Origin: JADKAC01 sp964492065
Lineage (GTDB): Bacteria; Bacteroidota; Bacteroidia; Chitinophagales; BACL12
NCBI GenBank assembly: GCA_964492065.1
Contig: CAZBHH010000010.1
Span: 1-64,000 of the forward strand
Reading direction: 5' to 3'
DNA: 64,000 bases
The notes under the pieces were generated by a model, which was not told the origin of the DNA, did no database searches, and worked only from the letters and a program-made list of their open reading frames with translations. The position numbers were made by a program, and so were the translations under genes. Positions 24,473 to 33,675 of the stretch are shown here, one piece after another. Numbering within the stretch: the first letter of the stretch is position 1; every line of letters begins with the position of its first letter.

Positions 24473-25426
24473 CTATTGCAACCAGTGTTGCAGCGAGGTG
24501 TTTAGCAACTTCTCCAATCGCCTGATATCTTCTGCATAATAGTGTATCAGCCATTGTTTCTCCTGCTCGGAGATTACGGGGATATTCTTTTTGGTATAAA
24601 TCAGGGATTTGATACGTGATTTGAGCGAATCGGGAAACAGCTTCTTTGAGAGGCCGTAAATACCTGTTTGCGTCAACCAGTAATTCAACTTCCCAAACCG
24701 CGGCAAACCCGCTTCGTTGTATTTCAAACTCATATCCAGTTGAAACAGGGGATCCACACCCAGAAAGTCAAACAAGCGCTGCATGGTAGCTGCCGGAGCC
24801 TTTTTAAAGTCGTCGTACAGGATGATGTGCACCTTGTCTTTTGAAAAAATATCCAAATATCTTTTTACCTGCTCGTAATACATCCCCACTTCCAGGTAGA
24901 GGTGGCTAACGCCCCAGCCCTTGTCTTTTTTATCCCGGTCCTTTTGAATCTCAGTCAATAGATCCCCTGTAATTATCTTCCCCAGTTTCAGGTTCATCAG
25001 GTATTGTGAAAACAACCGCTCCACCGGGTTGCGCAAAATCATCACTATTTTCACCTCAGGCAGCCTTGAATGGATCGCATCGGCAGTACTCGGGCAATAC
25101 AGGTAGGAATTGCTAACCTCGCCAATAGCCTTTTGATTTGTTACATCCCGAAACAACCGGGTGTATTGATCCCAGGTGCGGATATGGGCGATGTGAATTT
25201 TTTTATCCATCGGGCCCGCTAAATATTTTTCAATATCGCAGTCTATATCCTGCCGGTAATCCACGTTGAATTTACCAAACTGCATATCCGCATCGCTGAA
25301 GAAATTCGTCTCTTTCACCGGCGACATAAAAATGCCCGGATGCTGATTCAAATATTCATGCAGCGAGGTAGTGCCGGCCTTTACCGCACCCACTACCAGA
25401 AATGTGGGAAGCACATGGTATCTCAT
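24473..25426 (-). CDS. PAPS-dependent sulfotransferase (locus copy 1)
   Basis: 317 residues from MRYHVLPTFLVV. The 5'-phosphosulfate loop is VGAVKAGTTSLHEYL and the 3'-phosphate motif is ILRNPVERLFSQYL. Members transfer sulfate from PAPS to sugar hydroxyls or amines. A longer frame reaches 25480, but the ATG at 25426 overlaps the upstream stop as ATGA, which indicates coupled translation and the true start. It is the last gene of the surface-glycan operon, 118 bp before rpsP. A few features (TNFF, the Lys-rich C-terminal KKNIP.ISEQEKQWLIHYY) match copy 3 closely, so the two are probably paralogues. Confidence 0.88.
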   Translation of the reverse strand: MRYHVLPTFLVVGAVKAGTTSLHEYLNQHPGIFMSPVKETNFFSDADMQFGKFNVDYRQDIDCDIEKYLAGPMDKKIHIAHIRTWDQYTRLFRDVTNQKAIGEVSNSYLYCPSTADAIHSRLPEVKIVMILRNPVERLFSQYLMNLKLGKIITGDLLTEIQKDRDKKDKGWGVSHLYLEVGMYYEQVKRYLDIFSKDKVHIILYDDFKKAPAATMQRLFDFLGVDPLFQLDMSLKYNEAGLPRFGKLNYWLTQTGIYGLSKKLFPDSLKSRIKSLIYTKKNIPVISEQEKQWLIHYYAEDIRRLEKLLNTSLQHWLQ

Positions 25427-26154
25427 CGCAGGAATCTCCAGTAAATTTTGCGCATCACATTCAAACAGTGATATAACCAAAAAGAGTACACCGGCACTTT
25501 AAATGTATCCCACGAAGCGGGAAAGGTATAGCCCCACTGTTTCATATATGGTCCAAAAATAAATTTGGCTCTGCGCTTCGCCTTATCCGATTCGTAGTAT
25601 TCCCAAAATGTCTTTGTCTTTTCTGCCGTCTTGTTGGCCTGCGGAATATCTCTCACTTTTTCGGCGCCCACGAGCTGCAACATTTCAGAAAAATCCTGTT
25701 GCAGGTTTTCAAAGCGAATGATAAAATCGCATCGTTTGTGCTCCATGATACTCCACGAAGCATAAGGGATGGAATACGCCCGCATAAAAAAGTTCTCAAA
25801 GGATTCGCCTTTGGTAATAATGGATTTATACTGCTTCACATTCCACCAGCGCATTATATATTTCCGCAAAAAACCGTGTTTCAGAAACCGCGGATTGGAG
25901 TAGCGGTTTTCATGATCGGTTTTAAATTTAAAGTAATTGCTCACACAGATATCCATCGGGTTGCGCAATCCGCTGATGACTTTATATTGTTTTTGATCGG
26001 GAGTGGCCTGTTTCATAAAGTCGGTACTGTACAGGGCGTGTTTAAACAATATTTCCCTGCCGTGATAATTGGCAACCAGCTCCTTTGCTATTGCACTGCT
26101 CGCCGTTTGCGGTAATTCGACAAACACATATTTATATGTATCGCTGATAATCAT
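25423..26154 (-). CDS. Sulfotransferase-family protein with altered phosphosulfate loop (locus copy 2)
   Basis: 243 residues that resemble the carbohydrate sulfotransferase 2 type rather than the other four copies. The N-terminal YVFVELPQTASSAIAKEL stands where others have PK(T/A)GTTS, so the usual loop lysine is replaced by Gln. The 3'-phosphate region SGLRNPMDICVSNYFKFK is preserved. No signal or membrane anchor. The start lies 2 nt after the GT2 gene stop. Its 3' end overlaps the next start by 4 nt (ATGA). It may be a divergent sulfotransferase or a weakened enzyme; activity is uncertain. Confidence 0.7.
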   Translation of the reverse strand: MIISDTYKYVFVELPQTASSAIAKELVANYHGREILFKHALYSTDFMKQATPDQKQYKVISGLRNPMDICVSNYFKFKTDHENRYSNPRFLKHGFLRKYIMRWWNVKQYKSIITKGESFENFFMRAYSIPYASWSIMEHKRCDFIIRFENLQQDFSEMLQLVGAEKVRDIPQANKTAEKTKTFWEYYESDKAKRRAKFIFGPYMKQWGYTFPASWDTFKVPVYSFWLYHCLNVMRKIYWRFLR

Positions 26155-26156
26155 AG

Positions 26157-27200
26157 TTAGATTTTTGTATTGAAAATAGCCTTATAAATAACTGCCGCTT
26201 CGCTGAAATTTCCTTTTAACAGGTAGGTTGCGCTTCTTATGAGCAGGTGCAAATACAGAAACGGCAACTGCGGGCGGTAATATTTTTTGTACAACTTAAT
26301 TTTTCCGCGGTACTTGTATTGCAGAGCTGTCAGTTGCCATTTACTCTTCTTCGGGCTGTTGCCTGTGCTTGCACCTTGCTTGTGATACACACGGCTCTTC
26401 GGTGCAACGCCCACAGACCATCCTTTGCGCCTGGCTCTGGAAGCCCAGTCGTTCTCTTCATTATATAAAAAGTAGTCTTCACTCATCACCCCGACATCGA
26501 GCACAAAGCGCCTCGAAACAAACATGGAAGCCCCGATGGCATAATTGCATTGCACATCCCCACTATCAAACCTGCCGTCATCTTTTTGCTGTGCGCCAAT
26601 AATCTTTGACTTGCCCGTATATTTATTGAAAACGGCGCCCAGGCCCTGTAAGGTGTCGGGCTTGTGATACAATAATAATTTGGAACCGATAATACCCGTT
26701 TTTTCCTTTGCCGACGAAGCGTAGTCAACGAGTTGTTGCAATGTATCGCTTTCGATTACGGTGTCATTGTTCAGCAGCCACATATAATCGAAGCTGTTAA
26801 AAATTGCATAGCGCAATCCGACATTATTGCCTCCGGCAAAGCCGAGGTTCTTATCGCTTTTAATAAACAGGATCGGCTTAATGCCGGCACCGTCAATAAA
26901 GCGCAGATGATCGGACTCTTCCGCAGATGCCCTTAAGTACACCAACGGCTTTACTGCCGGGGGATTTGAATATTTATACAGTGGGTTTGCGGGTTCCACT
27001 TTGGAGAATGCCTCGCCTTTACACCACTTAATGAGTTGATCCCAGGATGTATTGGTCGAGCAATTTTCGACTACAACTATCTGGTAGCGGGAGTAATTGC
27101 TTTTTAAAATACTCTCCATACACTCAATCGTATCCTCCCATGTATTGTAGTTTATCAGGATAATACAAACAGATGGTAAATGTGTTTTCAGCGCATCCAA
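26157..27200 (-). CDS. Family 2 glycosyltransferase
   Basis: 347 residues, GT-A fold. The N terminus VCIILINYNTWEDTIECMESIL and the metal-site region YMWLLNNDTVI identify a GT2 enzyme of the rhamnosyltransferase-like group, with a late SRVYHKQGAST segment. There is no transmembrane helix that would suggest a processive synthase. The region between residues 65 and 120 carries an insertion. It is the only recognisable glycosyltransferase in the whole glycan locus. It overlaps the sulfotransferase at 27188 by 13 bp, which implies coupled translation. Confidence 0.9.
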   Translation of the reverse strand: MDALKTHLPSVCIILINYNTWEDTIECMESILKSNYSRYQIVVVENCSTNTSWDQLIKWCKGEAFSKVEPANPLYKYSNPPAVKPLVYLRASAEESDHLRFIDGAGIKPILFIKSDKNLGFAGGNNVGLRYAIFNSFDYMWLLNNDTVIESDTLQQLVDYASSAKEKTGIIGSKLLLYHKPDTLQGLGAVFNKYTGKSKIIGAQQKDDGRFDSGDVQCNYAIGASMFVSRRFVLDVGVMSEDYFLYNEENDWASRARRKGWSVGVAPKSRVYHKQGASTGNSPKKSKWQLTALQYKYRGKIKLYKKYYRPQLPFLYLHLLIRSATYLLKGNFSEAAVIYKAIFNTKI

Positions 27201-28144
27201 TGGCTCAAATCTTTTTTCAATAAAGCAGACAGTTTCTCTGTGTCTTCTTTATAATAGTTTATAAGAAATGTTTTTTCTTCCTGTGAAATAGTTCCTTTTT
27301 CGGCCTTGTCTTTATACAGCATTTTCACGGTCATCTTTTTTATACCCGAACCCGAAATGCGTTTCATAAGTGGGCGAATGCCGAGTGTGTTCAGTATCCA
27401 GGTGAGGTTTTTATACCGCGGGGTATATACTTCGTTGTACTGAATCGAAGTGTCGGGAACGAATTCCGGATCGGCGCCGATGAATGTGTACAGTTCGTGG
27501 ATTACATGCTTGCTGTTATTGCGCAAATCTTCCGAAAAAATAATCTTTACATTACCGGGTGAGAACGTATCGAGATAGCGCTTCACCTGCGCATAATACA
27601 ACCCGAGTTCCAGGTACAGATTGGCATTCCCCCAAACTTTGGGTTCGTGCTTCTGATCTTCCTGCAATGCCTGCATGAAGTTGAAAATATTGCTGTTGCC
27701 GGTATAGAGGTTCATGCGGTAATGCGAAAATGCCCGTTGTACCGGGTTGCGCAGTGCAATAATGATTTTAATATCGCCTAATGCTTTTTTTATCTCATAG
27801 GCAGCAACTGAAGAATACAAATAGGAGGTGCTCAGTTCGCCAATTGCTTTCTGACCTTTACAGTTTTTAAACAATAAGGTATAGTGTTCCCAATTCCGGA
27901 CAAATGCCGCATGGTATTCCACATCCATCGAGCCGTGGACATACCCATCAATATCCTGCAGTTTATTGCTTGCAAATGATTTATGAAATAACCCGGTATC
28001 GATATCCTTTGAAAAATAATGCGGTTCTTTAATCGGGCTGAGATAAATTTCGGGATGTTGTTTCAGGTAGTGATACAGCGAGGTAGTGCCGCCTTTATTA
28101 GCGCCAACAACGATAAAATTCGGTTGCTTAATTGCTGTATCCAT
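27188..28144 (-). CDS. PAPS-dependent sulfotransferase (locus copy 3)
   Basis: 318 residues. The phosphosulfate loop is VGANKGGTTSLYHYL and the 3'-phosphate site is IALRNPVQRAFSHYRMN. Blocks such as SPIKEPHYFSKD and NLYLELGLYYAQVKRYLD are shared with copy 1 (SPVKETNFFSDA; HLYLEVGMYYEQVKRYLD), which marks these two as paralogues. Cytosolic. It starts 3 nt after the stop of the beta-propeller gene and overlaps the GT2 start by 13 bp. Confidence 0.92.
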   Translation of the reverse strand: MDTAIKQPNFIVVGANKGGTTSLYHYLKQHPEIYLSPIKEPHYFSKDIDTGLFHKSFASNKLQDIDGYVHGSMDVEYHAAFVRNWEHYTLLFKNCKGQKAIGELSTSYLYSSVAAYEIKKALGDIKIIIALRNPVQRAFSHYRMNLYTGNSNIFNFMQALQEDQKHEPKVWGNANLYLELGLYYAQVKRYLDTFSPGNVKIIFSEDLRNNSKHVIHELYTFIGADPEFVPDTSIQYNEVYTPRYKNLTWILNTLGIRPLMKRISGSGIKKMTVKMLYKDKAEKGTISQEEKTFLINYYKEDTEKLSALLKKDLSHWMR

Positions 28145-28147
28145 GCG

Positions 28148-29140
28148 TTATTTCAATGCGAGCAATCCCTCCGCTACCTCTTGTGAGATACAATATACAT
28201 TGTTCAATTGTTCCACATTCGGAATCTTAATCGATTTTTTAATTGAATAATCTTTCAATGAAATCACCTGCACCATATTGGGAACGGATTCGCCGCCGGG
28301 GAATAACCCCAGATACCGCTTGCGTGTTTCTGATACGCCGGCATAGTAATAGCCGAGGTCGCTATCCTGGTCGCCGCCTCGTCCGAAGCCCCGGGTATTT
28401 ATTGTTTTTAAAAACTTCCAGTTTTTATCAAATACCTTGAGCTCAAAATGGCCGCTGTCAAAGACCCAATAATTTCCATTGACCTTTCTGACGCTGTGCG
28501 GCGCTTTCAGATTCAGCGGATAGCGCTTGCGGCTGGTAATATTTACCACGCCGCCGTTGCCCTGGCTTTTGATAAACTTCTGGGCAATGCGCTTCATCAA
28601 TTGCCTGCCGGAAGTGTGGTGCACCAAAATATATGTGTCATTATCATAACCGCTGAACACCAGGTTGCAGTGAAACTTATCCACCACTTCCACATCTTCG
28701 GCATCCTCGCCCTCTTCAGGAGCGGAAGATTTAAAATCACTTAAATTAATGCGCAAGGTAACCTTGCCTGCAACGATATCATAACACACGATTTCATCGT
28801 GCTTGGTATTTGAAATCCACAGTCCGTTTCCGATAATACTGATTTCGTGGATATCCGTCAGGTTCGGGATTTGCAAGTCGGTGTAATTCCCCTGTTTCAG
28901 GTCAAACTTAAAAACCGCCACGCTGGAGGCAAAATATAAAATATGCGGCTCGCTGGGGTGTGGCGCCATAGAACTCATTCCCAACTCGCCCCATGAATTG
29001 AAATAAGGCACCGGAATCACCTCTTCCCGGTGGTTTATGAGTTGGACAGTCTGAATGGTATTGCGATCCAATACCCTGTCGGCGGGATTTGCATTGAGCG
29101 ATCCTATCACCAGTAATCTGTTATTCTCTTTTAAAAACAT
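28148..29140 (-). CDS. Cytosolic beta-propeller-like protein of unknown function in the glycan locus
   Basis: 330 residues. I do not recognise the family with certainty. Repeated hydrophobic strand pairs such as HILYFASSVAVFKFDLKQGN, NGLWISNTKHDEIVCYDIVAG and YWVFDSGHFELKVFDKNWKF look like propeller blades. His-rich turns (IHEISIIG, APHSVRK) recur at blade edges. No signal peptide, lipobox or membrane helix, so it is cytosolic like its sulfotransferase neighbours. It is wedged between the Wzy-like gene and sulfotransferase copy 3 with 21 and 3 nt gaps. A substrate-binding or scaffold role is possible, but this is inference. Confidence 0.7.
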   Translation of the reverse strand: MFLKENNRLLVIGSLNANPADRVLDRNTIQTVQLINHREEVIPVPYFNSWGELGMSSMAPHPSEPHILYFASSVAVFKFDLKQGNYTDLQIPNLTDIHEISIIGNGLWISNTKHDEIVCYDIVAGKVTLRINLSDFKSSAPEEGEDAEDVEVVDKFHCNLVFSGYDNDTYILVHHTSGRQLMKRIAQKFIKSQGNGGVVNITSRKRYPLNLKAPHSVRKVNGNYWVFDSGHFELKVFDKNWKFLKTINTRGFGRGGDQDSDLGYYYAGVSETRKRYLGLFPGGESVPNMVQVISLKDYSIKKSIKIPNVEQLNNVYCISQEVAEGLLALK

Positions 29141-29161
29141 AATTTAAAATTCAATTTACGT

Positions 29162-30484
29162 TTAAGCGGCAGTTAATTGCTGTGCTGCCATCTGTTCTTT
29201 TCTCTCTTGTACTTCCAGCATTTTAAATGCATAGATAATCAAAATAAATATGGCCGTAGAACCCGGCTGTGTGAACAAATTCCCTTTGGCCAAGGAAGTG
29301 GCAAAGCAATAAAATAAAAAGTAAACTGCCGAAATATAATAACTGTCTTTTCTATAATATTTTACATATCTCATAGACCGGAATGCAATGAAAAACTGAA
29401 GGTACATAATTAGGGTTCCAATAATTCCATATGTAATAATAGAACCGAGCAAGCCGATATCGCCCGGCGCTATGGTAGTAATCGGTTCATCGGGGTTATT
29501 GTAGTCAGCGCCAAATTTTCCCACACCGATAAACCACCCGATGGGATAAACAGCCAGGTATGCCAGCACGATGGCCGTCTCCTCCAACCGTGCATCTACA
29601 GAGCCCTCGCCTGTCTCTTCGCCAAAGAATACGAGAACAACGTTGGTGTATTGCTCAATATACCTACCGACAAATTCCGGTAATGCAAAGTACAACGCAG
29701 TCATGATTATGATAAACAGTGTGCCGCCTACCATCGAATATAGTAAAGTGCGTTTCCAGTTAACCTCGATTAGATAGTACAGGAATATCCCTGCCAGGAT
29801 GGAGAGCATTACAATTCTGCCCTGGTGCAAAAAAAACAAATAGGACAGGTGAATCAATGCAAACAGTATATATTTCTTTTTCCGGTCGGAAATAAATTTT
29901 ATCATGTAAAACAGGCCGAGAAATGCGATAAAATCGACACCGAAGCGAAAGCGATAACCGCCTTTCAGATCGCTAAATCCGACAAACGAATAGTCCAGAT
30001 ACTTTGAAGGGTCTAAGAATACATAGCAGTATAAATAGAAGATCAGGCATAGCCAGCCTAACCACACCATGGCACGGAAAAAATCCTTGATGACGAAGAA
30101 CCGATTCTTAAATAAGAATATTATTAAAAAGATACCGCCGAGCCCGAACCAGTGCCTCTGCGCCATTAAACCGCCGATAATACCTTGACCTTCGGCAATA
30201 TTTGCAGCTACCGCAGACAATACCGGCAAGGTCAGCATCATCACATAGAGGTAGTTCATTTCGTCCAGTTTTTTTTGAATCAACAGCACGTGAAACAAAT
30301 ACATAAATGAAAATACGGTGATGAACATATACCAGAACACCTCGAAAATCATGTAGTAATCCGTTAGCGTAGTTTTGGTGAGCAGGCGGGTTGTAAATAA
30401 AATAATGAATATGAGAATCCATTGCTTCCCCCATACCGAATTCGGTTCTTTGTACATCCCAGGTTCCGGTGTGGTCAGGCTCAT
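29162..30484 (-). CDS. O-antigen polymerase/ligase-like membrane protein
   Basis: 440 residues with about ten to twelve transmembrane segments and one larger periplasmic loop after residue 260 (FVGRYIEQYTNVVLVFFGEETGEGSVDARLEE). The arrangement and the segment IGWFIGVGKFGADYNNPDE resemble the Wzy/WaaL (O-antigen ligase) superfamily, whose sequences are poorly conserved. In this locus, between a Wzx-like flippase and export genes, a repeat-unit polymerase is the simplest reading; a ligase is the alternative. Its ATG overlaps the upstream sulfotransferase stop (TAATG). Confidence 0.75.
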   Translation of the reverse strand: MSLTTPEPGMYKEPNSVWGKQWILIFIILFTTRLLTKTTLTDYYMIFEVFWYMFITVFSFMYLFHVLLIQKKLDEMNYLYVMMLTLPVLSAVAANIAEGQGIIGGLMAQRHWFGLGGIFLIIFLFKNRFFVIKDFFRAMVWLGWLCLIFYLYCYVFLDPSKYLDYSFVGFSDLKGGYRFRFGVDFIAFLGLFYMIKFISDRKKKYILFALIHLSYLFFLHQGRIVMLSILAGIFLYYLIEVNWKRTLLYSMVGGTLFIIIMTALYFALPEFVGRYIEQYTNVVLVFFGEETGEGSVDARLEETAIVLAYLAVYPIGWFIGVGKFGADYNNPDEPITTIAPGDIGLLGSIITYGIIGTLIMYLQFFIAFRSMRYVKYYRKDSYYISAVYFLFYCFATSLAKGNLFTQPGSTAIFILIIYAFKMLEVQERKEQMAAQQLTAA

Positions 30485-31374
30485 TATCTATAGTTTAATT
30501 TCCTTTGAATTAACTGTTCTGTCGCTGCAATATCGCCGCTGAAATATTCGTCAAATAATTTACGGCGAGTTTCCGCATTCAACGCCGCATCTTTTACTTT
30601 TTTTGCATTTTGTTTAATAAAAAATGTGCGCATCCGCTTCCTCGCCGTTTTACCTGGAATAAGGGATTTCAACATGCGCTTTACAAAATTAGGCCTTCTG
30701 ACCAGATTGCGCACCATTTCGTTTTTTACTTCAAACGCCTGGTTGCTGTGAATGGCCGTATCCAGTTCCTCATGCGGCAATTCCAGAAAATCCTCTATTC
30801 TGCGGATGGTGGCATCCAGATTGCGTATTATGTCTTCCTCGAAAACGAGGAATAAAAAATTTTCCTTTGGAAAAACGTTTAAAAATTGCTGCAACTGGCC
30901 GGCGTATAAACTCCGGGACTTGTAGGCATACATTTTTTGTTCCTTTAAATTGGTTTTACGACCTTCCTCCTGCGCCAAAGCTGCTTCAAAATTCAAATCC
31001 TCCAGGCCTTTGCGCTTTGTCATCAGGTAATGGGAATACGCCCTGTCCACAGGATGCCTGAAAATGACCAGGAATTTGATATCCATTCCATAGGTATTGC
31101 GCAGGCGATCCGCTACTTTGCCGTCGAGGATGTAATCCGGATCGAACTCTCCGCATATTTTTTCGCCGTTATAACTGTCGTAAAATGTGGAATTGTAATA
31201 GGCTATTCCCTTGTTGTAGGATTCTTCAAATAAAAAAAACTTCGTTTCCTTCACCGCAGGTAAATACACCTGGCTGTGTTGGCTCAAAATGTCGGCCATA
31301 GTAGATGTGCCTGCCTTCTGCACACCTATACAAAAGAAATTCTGAACCGGTATCTGTTTTTTCAGCTCAGCCAT
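30484..31374 (-). CDS. PAPS-dependent sulfotransferase (locus copy 4)
   Basis: 296 residues. The phosphosulfate loop is IGVQKAGTSTMADIL (about 16-30) and the 3'-phosphate site is IFRHPVDRAYSHYL. The text resembles heparan-sulfate-type (NDST-like) bacterial sulfotransferases: VKETKFFLFEE, SRSLYAGQLQQFLNVFP and NFLFLVFEEDI. It differs clearly from copies 1 and 3, so it probably acts on a different position. The C terminus is Lys/Arg-rich. The ATG overlaps the end of copy 5 by 13 bp. Confidence 0.92.
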   Translation of the reverse strand: MAELKKQIPVQNFFCIGVQKAGTSTMADILSQHSQVYLPAVKETKFFLFEESYNKGIAYYNSTFYDSYNGEKICGEFDPDYILDGKVADRLRNTYGMDIKFLVIFRHPVDRAYSHYLMTKRKGLEDLNFEAALAQEEGRKTNLKEQKMYAYKSRSLYAGQLQQFLNVFPKENFLFLVFEEDIIRNLDATIRRIEDFLELPHEELDTAIHSNQAFEVKNEMVRNLVRRPNFVKRMLKSLIPGKTARKRMRTFFIKQNAKKVKDAALNAETRRKLFDEYFSGDIAATEQLIQRKLNYR

Positions 31375-32273
31375 TGCGACAAATCCTTTTGAATTAACTT
31401 TTCCAATTGTTTTATATCCGCACGGTATAACTCAATCAATTGCTTCCGGATAGCAGGGTCCATATCCACTTTGCGCAGATTGTGTTTGAGCAACATATTT
31501 TTTGCCCGCATTCTCAATTTTTTCTTAGTATCTCTCGACATGAGTTTTCTTAACCCGTTTAACAGCGGGTTGCTCCGGTTTGACAACAATCGTTTAAACC
31601 ACTTCACCTTCATTTCACCGCTTTGATTGCGCTGTTGAATTTCTTCAGGCAACACATCGCTGTCCAATTCCAAAAACTCTAAGACTTGTTTGATAAACCG
31701 GTTGGGCTGTTGTTCCAAATCGTCGAAAAACATGATTTTTACATGTTCAAAATTTTCAAGGTACGCTTTTACCTGCTTATAGTAAAATCCTTTATCGGTG
31801 TAATAAAAATCAAAATGCCGGTTTTCCCGTTTGCGCTGCTCTTCGGCGGCTAAGGCTTCTTCAAAAGTAAGCGGCTCCCGCAAATCGCGGCGATTGTGCA
31901 TATACTGGGAATATGCCCTTTCCGCCGGATTGCGCAGAATGATGAGTATCTTTATTTTTCCCGAATCCGCAACCAGTGATTGCATATTGCGAATACTGTC
32001 ATCGTAGAAATACAAATACGGTGTTGAGGACTCGCCGATGATTGTCTCATCGTGTCCTTCAAAAAGCTTCAGGTATTCTCCGGGGGATTGTATATATTTA
32101 TTTCTCGAGTCGGTATATTCCGGGTTTTTGCCATAGAAACAAAAGAAACTGGGTTCTTTTTGCATTGGCATGAAAATATCGGGATGCCTTGCCAGGTGTT
32201 CATGCAGCGCCGTGGTTCCGCTTCGGGCTGCACCTACAATTAAAAAATTTGGCCATCGGTTTTCCATTTGCAA
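31362..32273 (-). CDS. PAPS-dependent sulfotransferase (locus copy 5)
   Basis: 303 residues. The phosphosulfate loop is VGAARSGTTALHEHL (13-27), with Arg in place of the more common Lys. The 3'-phosphate site is IILRNPAERAYSQYMHNRRD. It is closest in style to copy 4 (YYKQVKAYLENFEHVKIMFFDDL) but clearly separate. It starts 3 nt after the flippase stop and overlaps copy 4 by 13 bp. Copies 5 and 4 form a translationally coupled pair, just as copies 2 and 1 do at the other end of the locus. Confidence 0.92.
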   Translation of the reverse strand: MQMENRWPNFLIVGAARSGTTALHEHLARHPDIFMPMQKEPSFFCFYGKNPEYTDSRNKYIQSPGEYLKLFEGHDETIIGESSTPYLYFYDDSIRNMQSLVADSGKIKILIILRNPAERAYSQYMHNRRDLREPLTFEEALAAEEQRKRENRHFDFYYTDKGFYYKQVKAYLENFEHVKIMFFDDLEQQPNRFIKQVLEFLELDSDVLPEEIQQRNQSGEMKVKWFKRLLSNRSNPLLNGLRKLMSRDTKKKLRMRAKNMLLKHNLRKVDMDPAIRKQLIELYRADIKQLEKLIQKDLSQWLS

Positions 32274-32276
32274 TGA

Positions 32277-33659
32277 TTATTTATCTTGTTTTTTCCTGCC
32301 TGCCACCTTATTGAACAACAGCACCAAATCGCTCAGCGGATTATAAACAGTATTGATACCCATCGTAAAATAAATATGCAATGAGCAACCGAGATTTAAT
32401 ACCGTCCTGGCAACAGCAGTAGCTATTGCGGCTCCTAACATCCCCATACCGGGGATCAGTAACAGGCTGAGCCCGATGCTCGTAATTGTTGTAAAGATGG
32501 CATAGCGCTGGGTAATCAATTGCCGGCCGGTCATATTCAGTAACTGGGTAACGGGGCCGGTCATGAAATTAATTATCTGGCCGAGGTTAATTACTGCAAA
32601 GGTCAAAATTGCATCCCTGGTTACAAATTCAGAACCATATACGCCCATAATCAATTTCGGAAACAGAAAATATGCTGCCATGATAGGCATGCAAGTCCAG
32701 AAGATCAGCCGGGTGGAAAGGCGCACCGTTTTATTAATTGCCTTTTGATCGTTTTCGCCAAACGCTTCGGCAAACTTCGGCCCTGAAATATTGTTGATTG
32801 CTATCAGTGGCATAGTGGCAAAGGCCGACATGCGTGCCGCCCCGTTAAATATTCCCACATTATCATCGGTGACGTAGGCAGCTAAAATCAAGGTCCCCAA
32901 CCAGGTGTACAGTGTGGTTAAATATTTTGCGGACAGCATGGGCAAAGACACCGCCAGCAATTCCTTACGGCTTATTGTTTTAACCGTTATTTTCTGATAG
33001 GGTATAAACTTCAGCCAGTAATACGCTCCCAGGATAAATGTGAGTATCAGCCCGATTACATACGAAATATTTACTATAATATCTTTAGTTGTAAACAGCA
33101 GGCCAATTAACAAGATTGCAATGGAAAAGGCTTGTGTGGAAACATTATTAATCCAGGAATACTCTTTAATTTTTTTCAAACCGCGGATACCTTCTTCGAT
33201 AATACCGCTCAGGATGAAGAAGAAAATGCCTATGGCAAATACCTGAATATACAGCGTATAAGGTTTGTGATAAACATGTTCGGAAATGATGGGAGCGGTA
33301 AAGAACAGGCCTACGGACAGGAAGAGAGCGAGCGGAATAACCAACTTTATTCCCAGTTGAAATATTTCGTTGACCAAATCATATCGGCCTTGCTTTCTGT
33401 ACTGTGCAACAAATCGCGATATTGCCATGTCCACGCCGAACCTTCCAAAAATTCCGATCAGGCTTAGCAGGGAGAAGCAAACCCTGAATACTCCGAAGGC
33501 TGCTGCTCCGTAAAAATTGGTAATTACGAGTTGCTGGGCAAAGCCGAAATTGCGACCGACAATACTGATAAAGAACCCCGAAGCCCCCTTTTTAAAAATC
33601 TCGGAGAAGTCCTGATCTTTAAATTTTTTATTGATTCTTTTTTTAATCTTGCCGAGCAT
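32277..33659 (-). CDS. Wzx-like polysaccharide flippase
   Basis: 460 residues with about twelve to fourteen transmembrane segments. Its N terminus, FSEIFKKGASGFFISIVGRNFGFAQQLVITNFYG, is typical of the oligosaccharide flippase (MOP/MATE) group. Such proteins move lipid-linked repeat units across the inner membrane. It lies between the SGNH gene (16 nt) and the sulfotransferases (3 nt). Together with Wzy-, Wzz- and Wza-like genes it indicates a Wzx/Wzy-dependent pathway. Substrate specificity cannot be deduced. Confidence 0.9.
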   Translation of the reverse strand: MLGKIKKRINKKFKDQDFSEIFKKGASGFFISIVGRNFGFAQQLVITNFYGAAAFGVFRVCFSLLSLIGIFGRFGVDMAISRFVAQYRKQGRYDLVNEIFQLGIKLVIPLALFLSVGLFFTAPIISEHVYHKPYTLYIQVFAIGIFFFILSGIIEEGIRGLKKIKEYSWINNVSTQAFSIAILLIGLLFTTKDIIVNISYVIGLILTFILGAYYWLKFIPYQKITVKTISRKELLAVSLPMLSAKYLTTLYTWLGTLILAAYVTDDNVGIFNGAARMSAFATMPLIAINNISGPKFAEAFGENDQKAINKTVRLSTRLIFWTCMPIMAAYFLFPKLIMGVYGSEFVTRDAILTFAVINLGQIINFMTGPVTQLLNMTGRQLITQRYAIFTTITSIGLSLLLIPGMGMLGAAIATAVARTVLNLGCSLHIYFTMGINTVYNPLSDLVLLFNKVAGRKKQDK

Positions 33660-33675
33660 TTTGCCGATACGTTTT

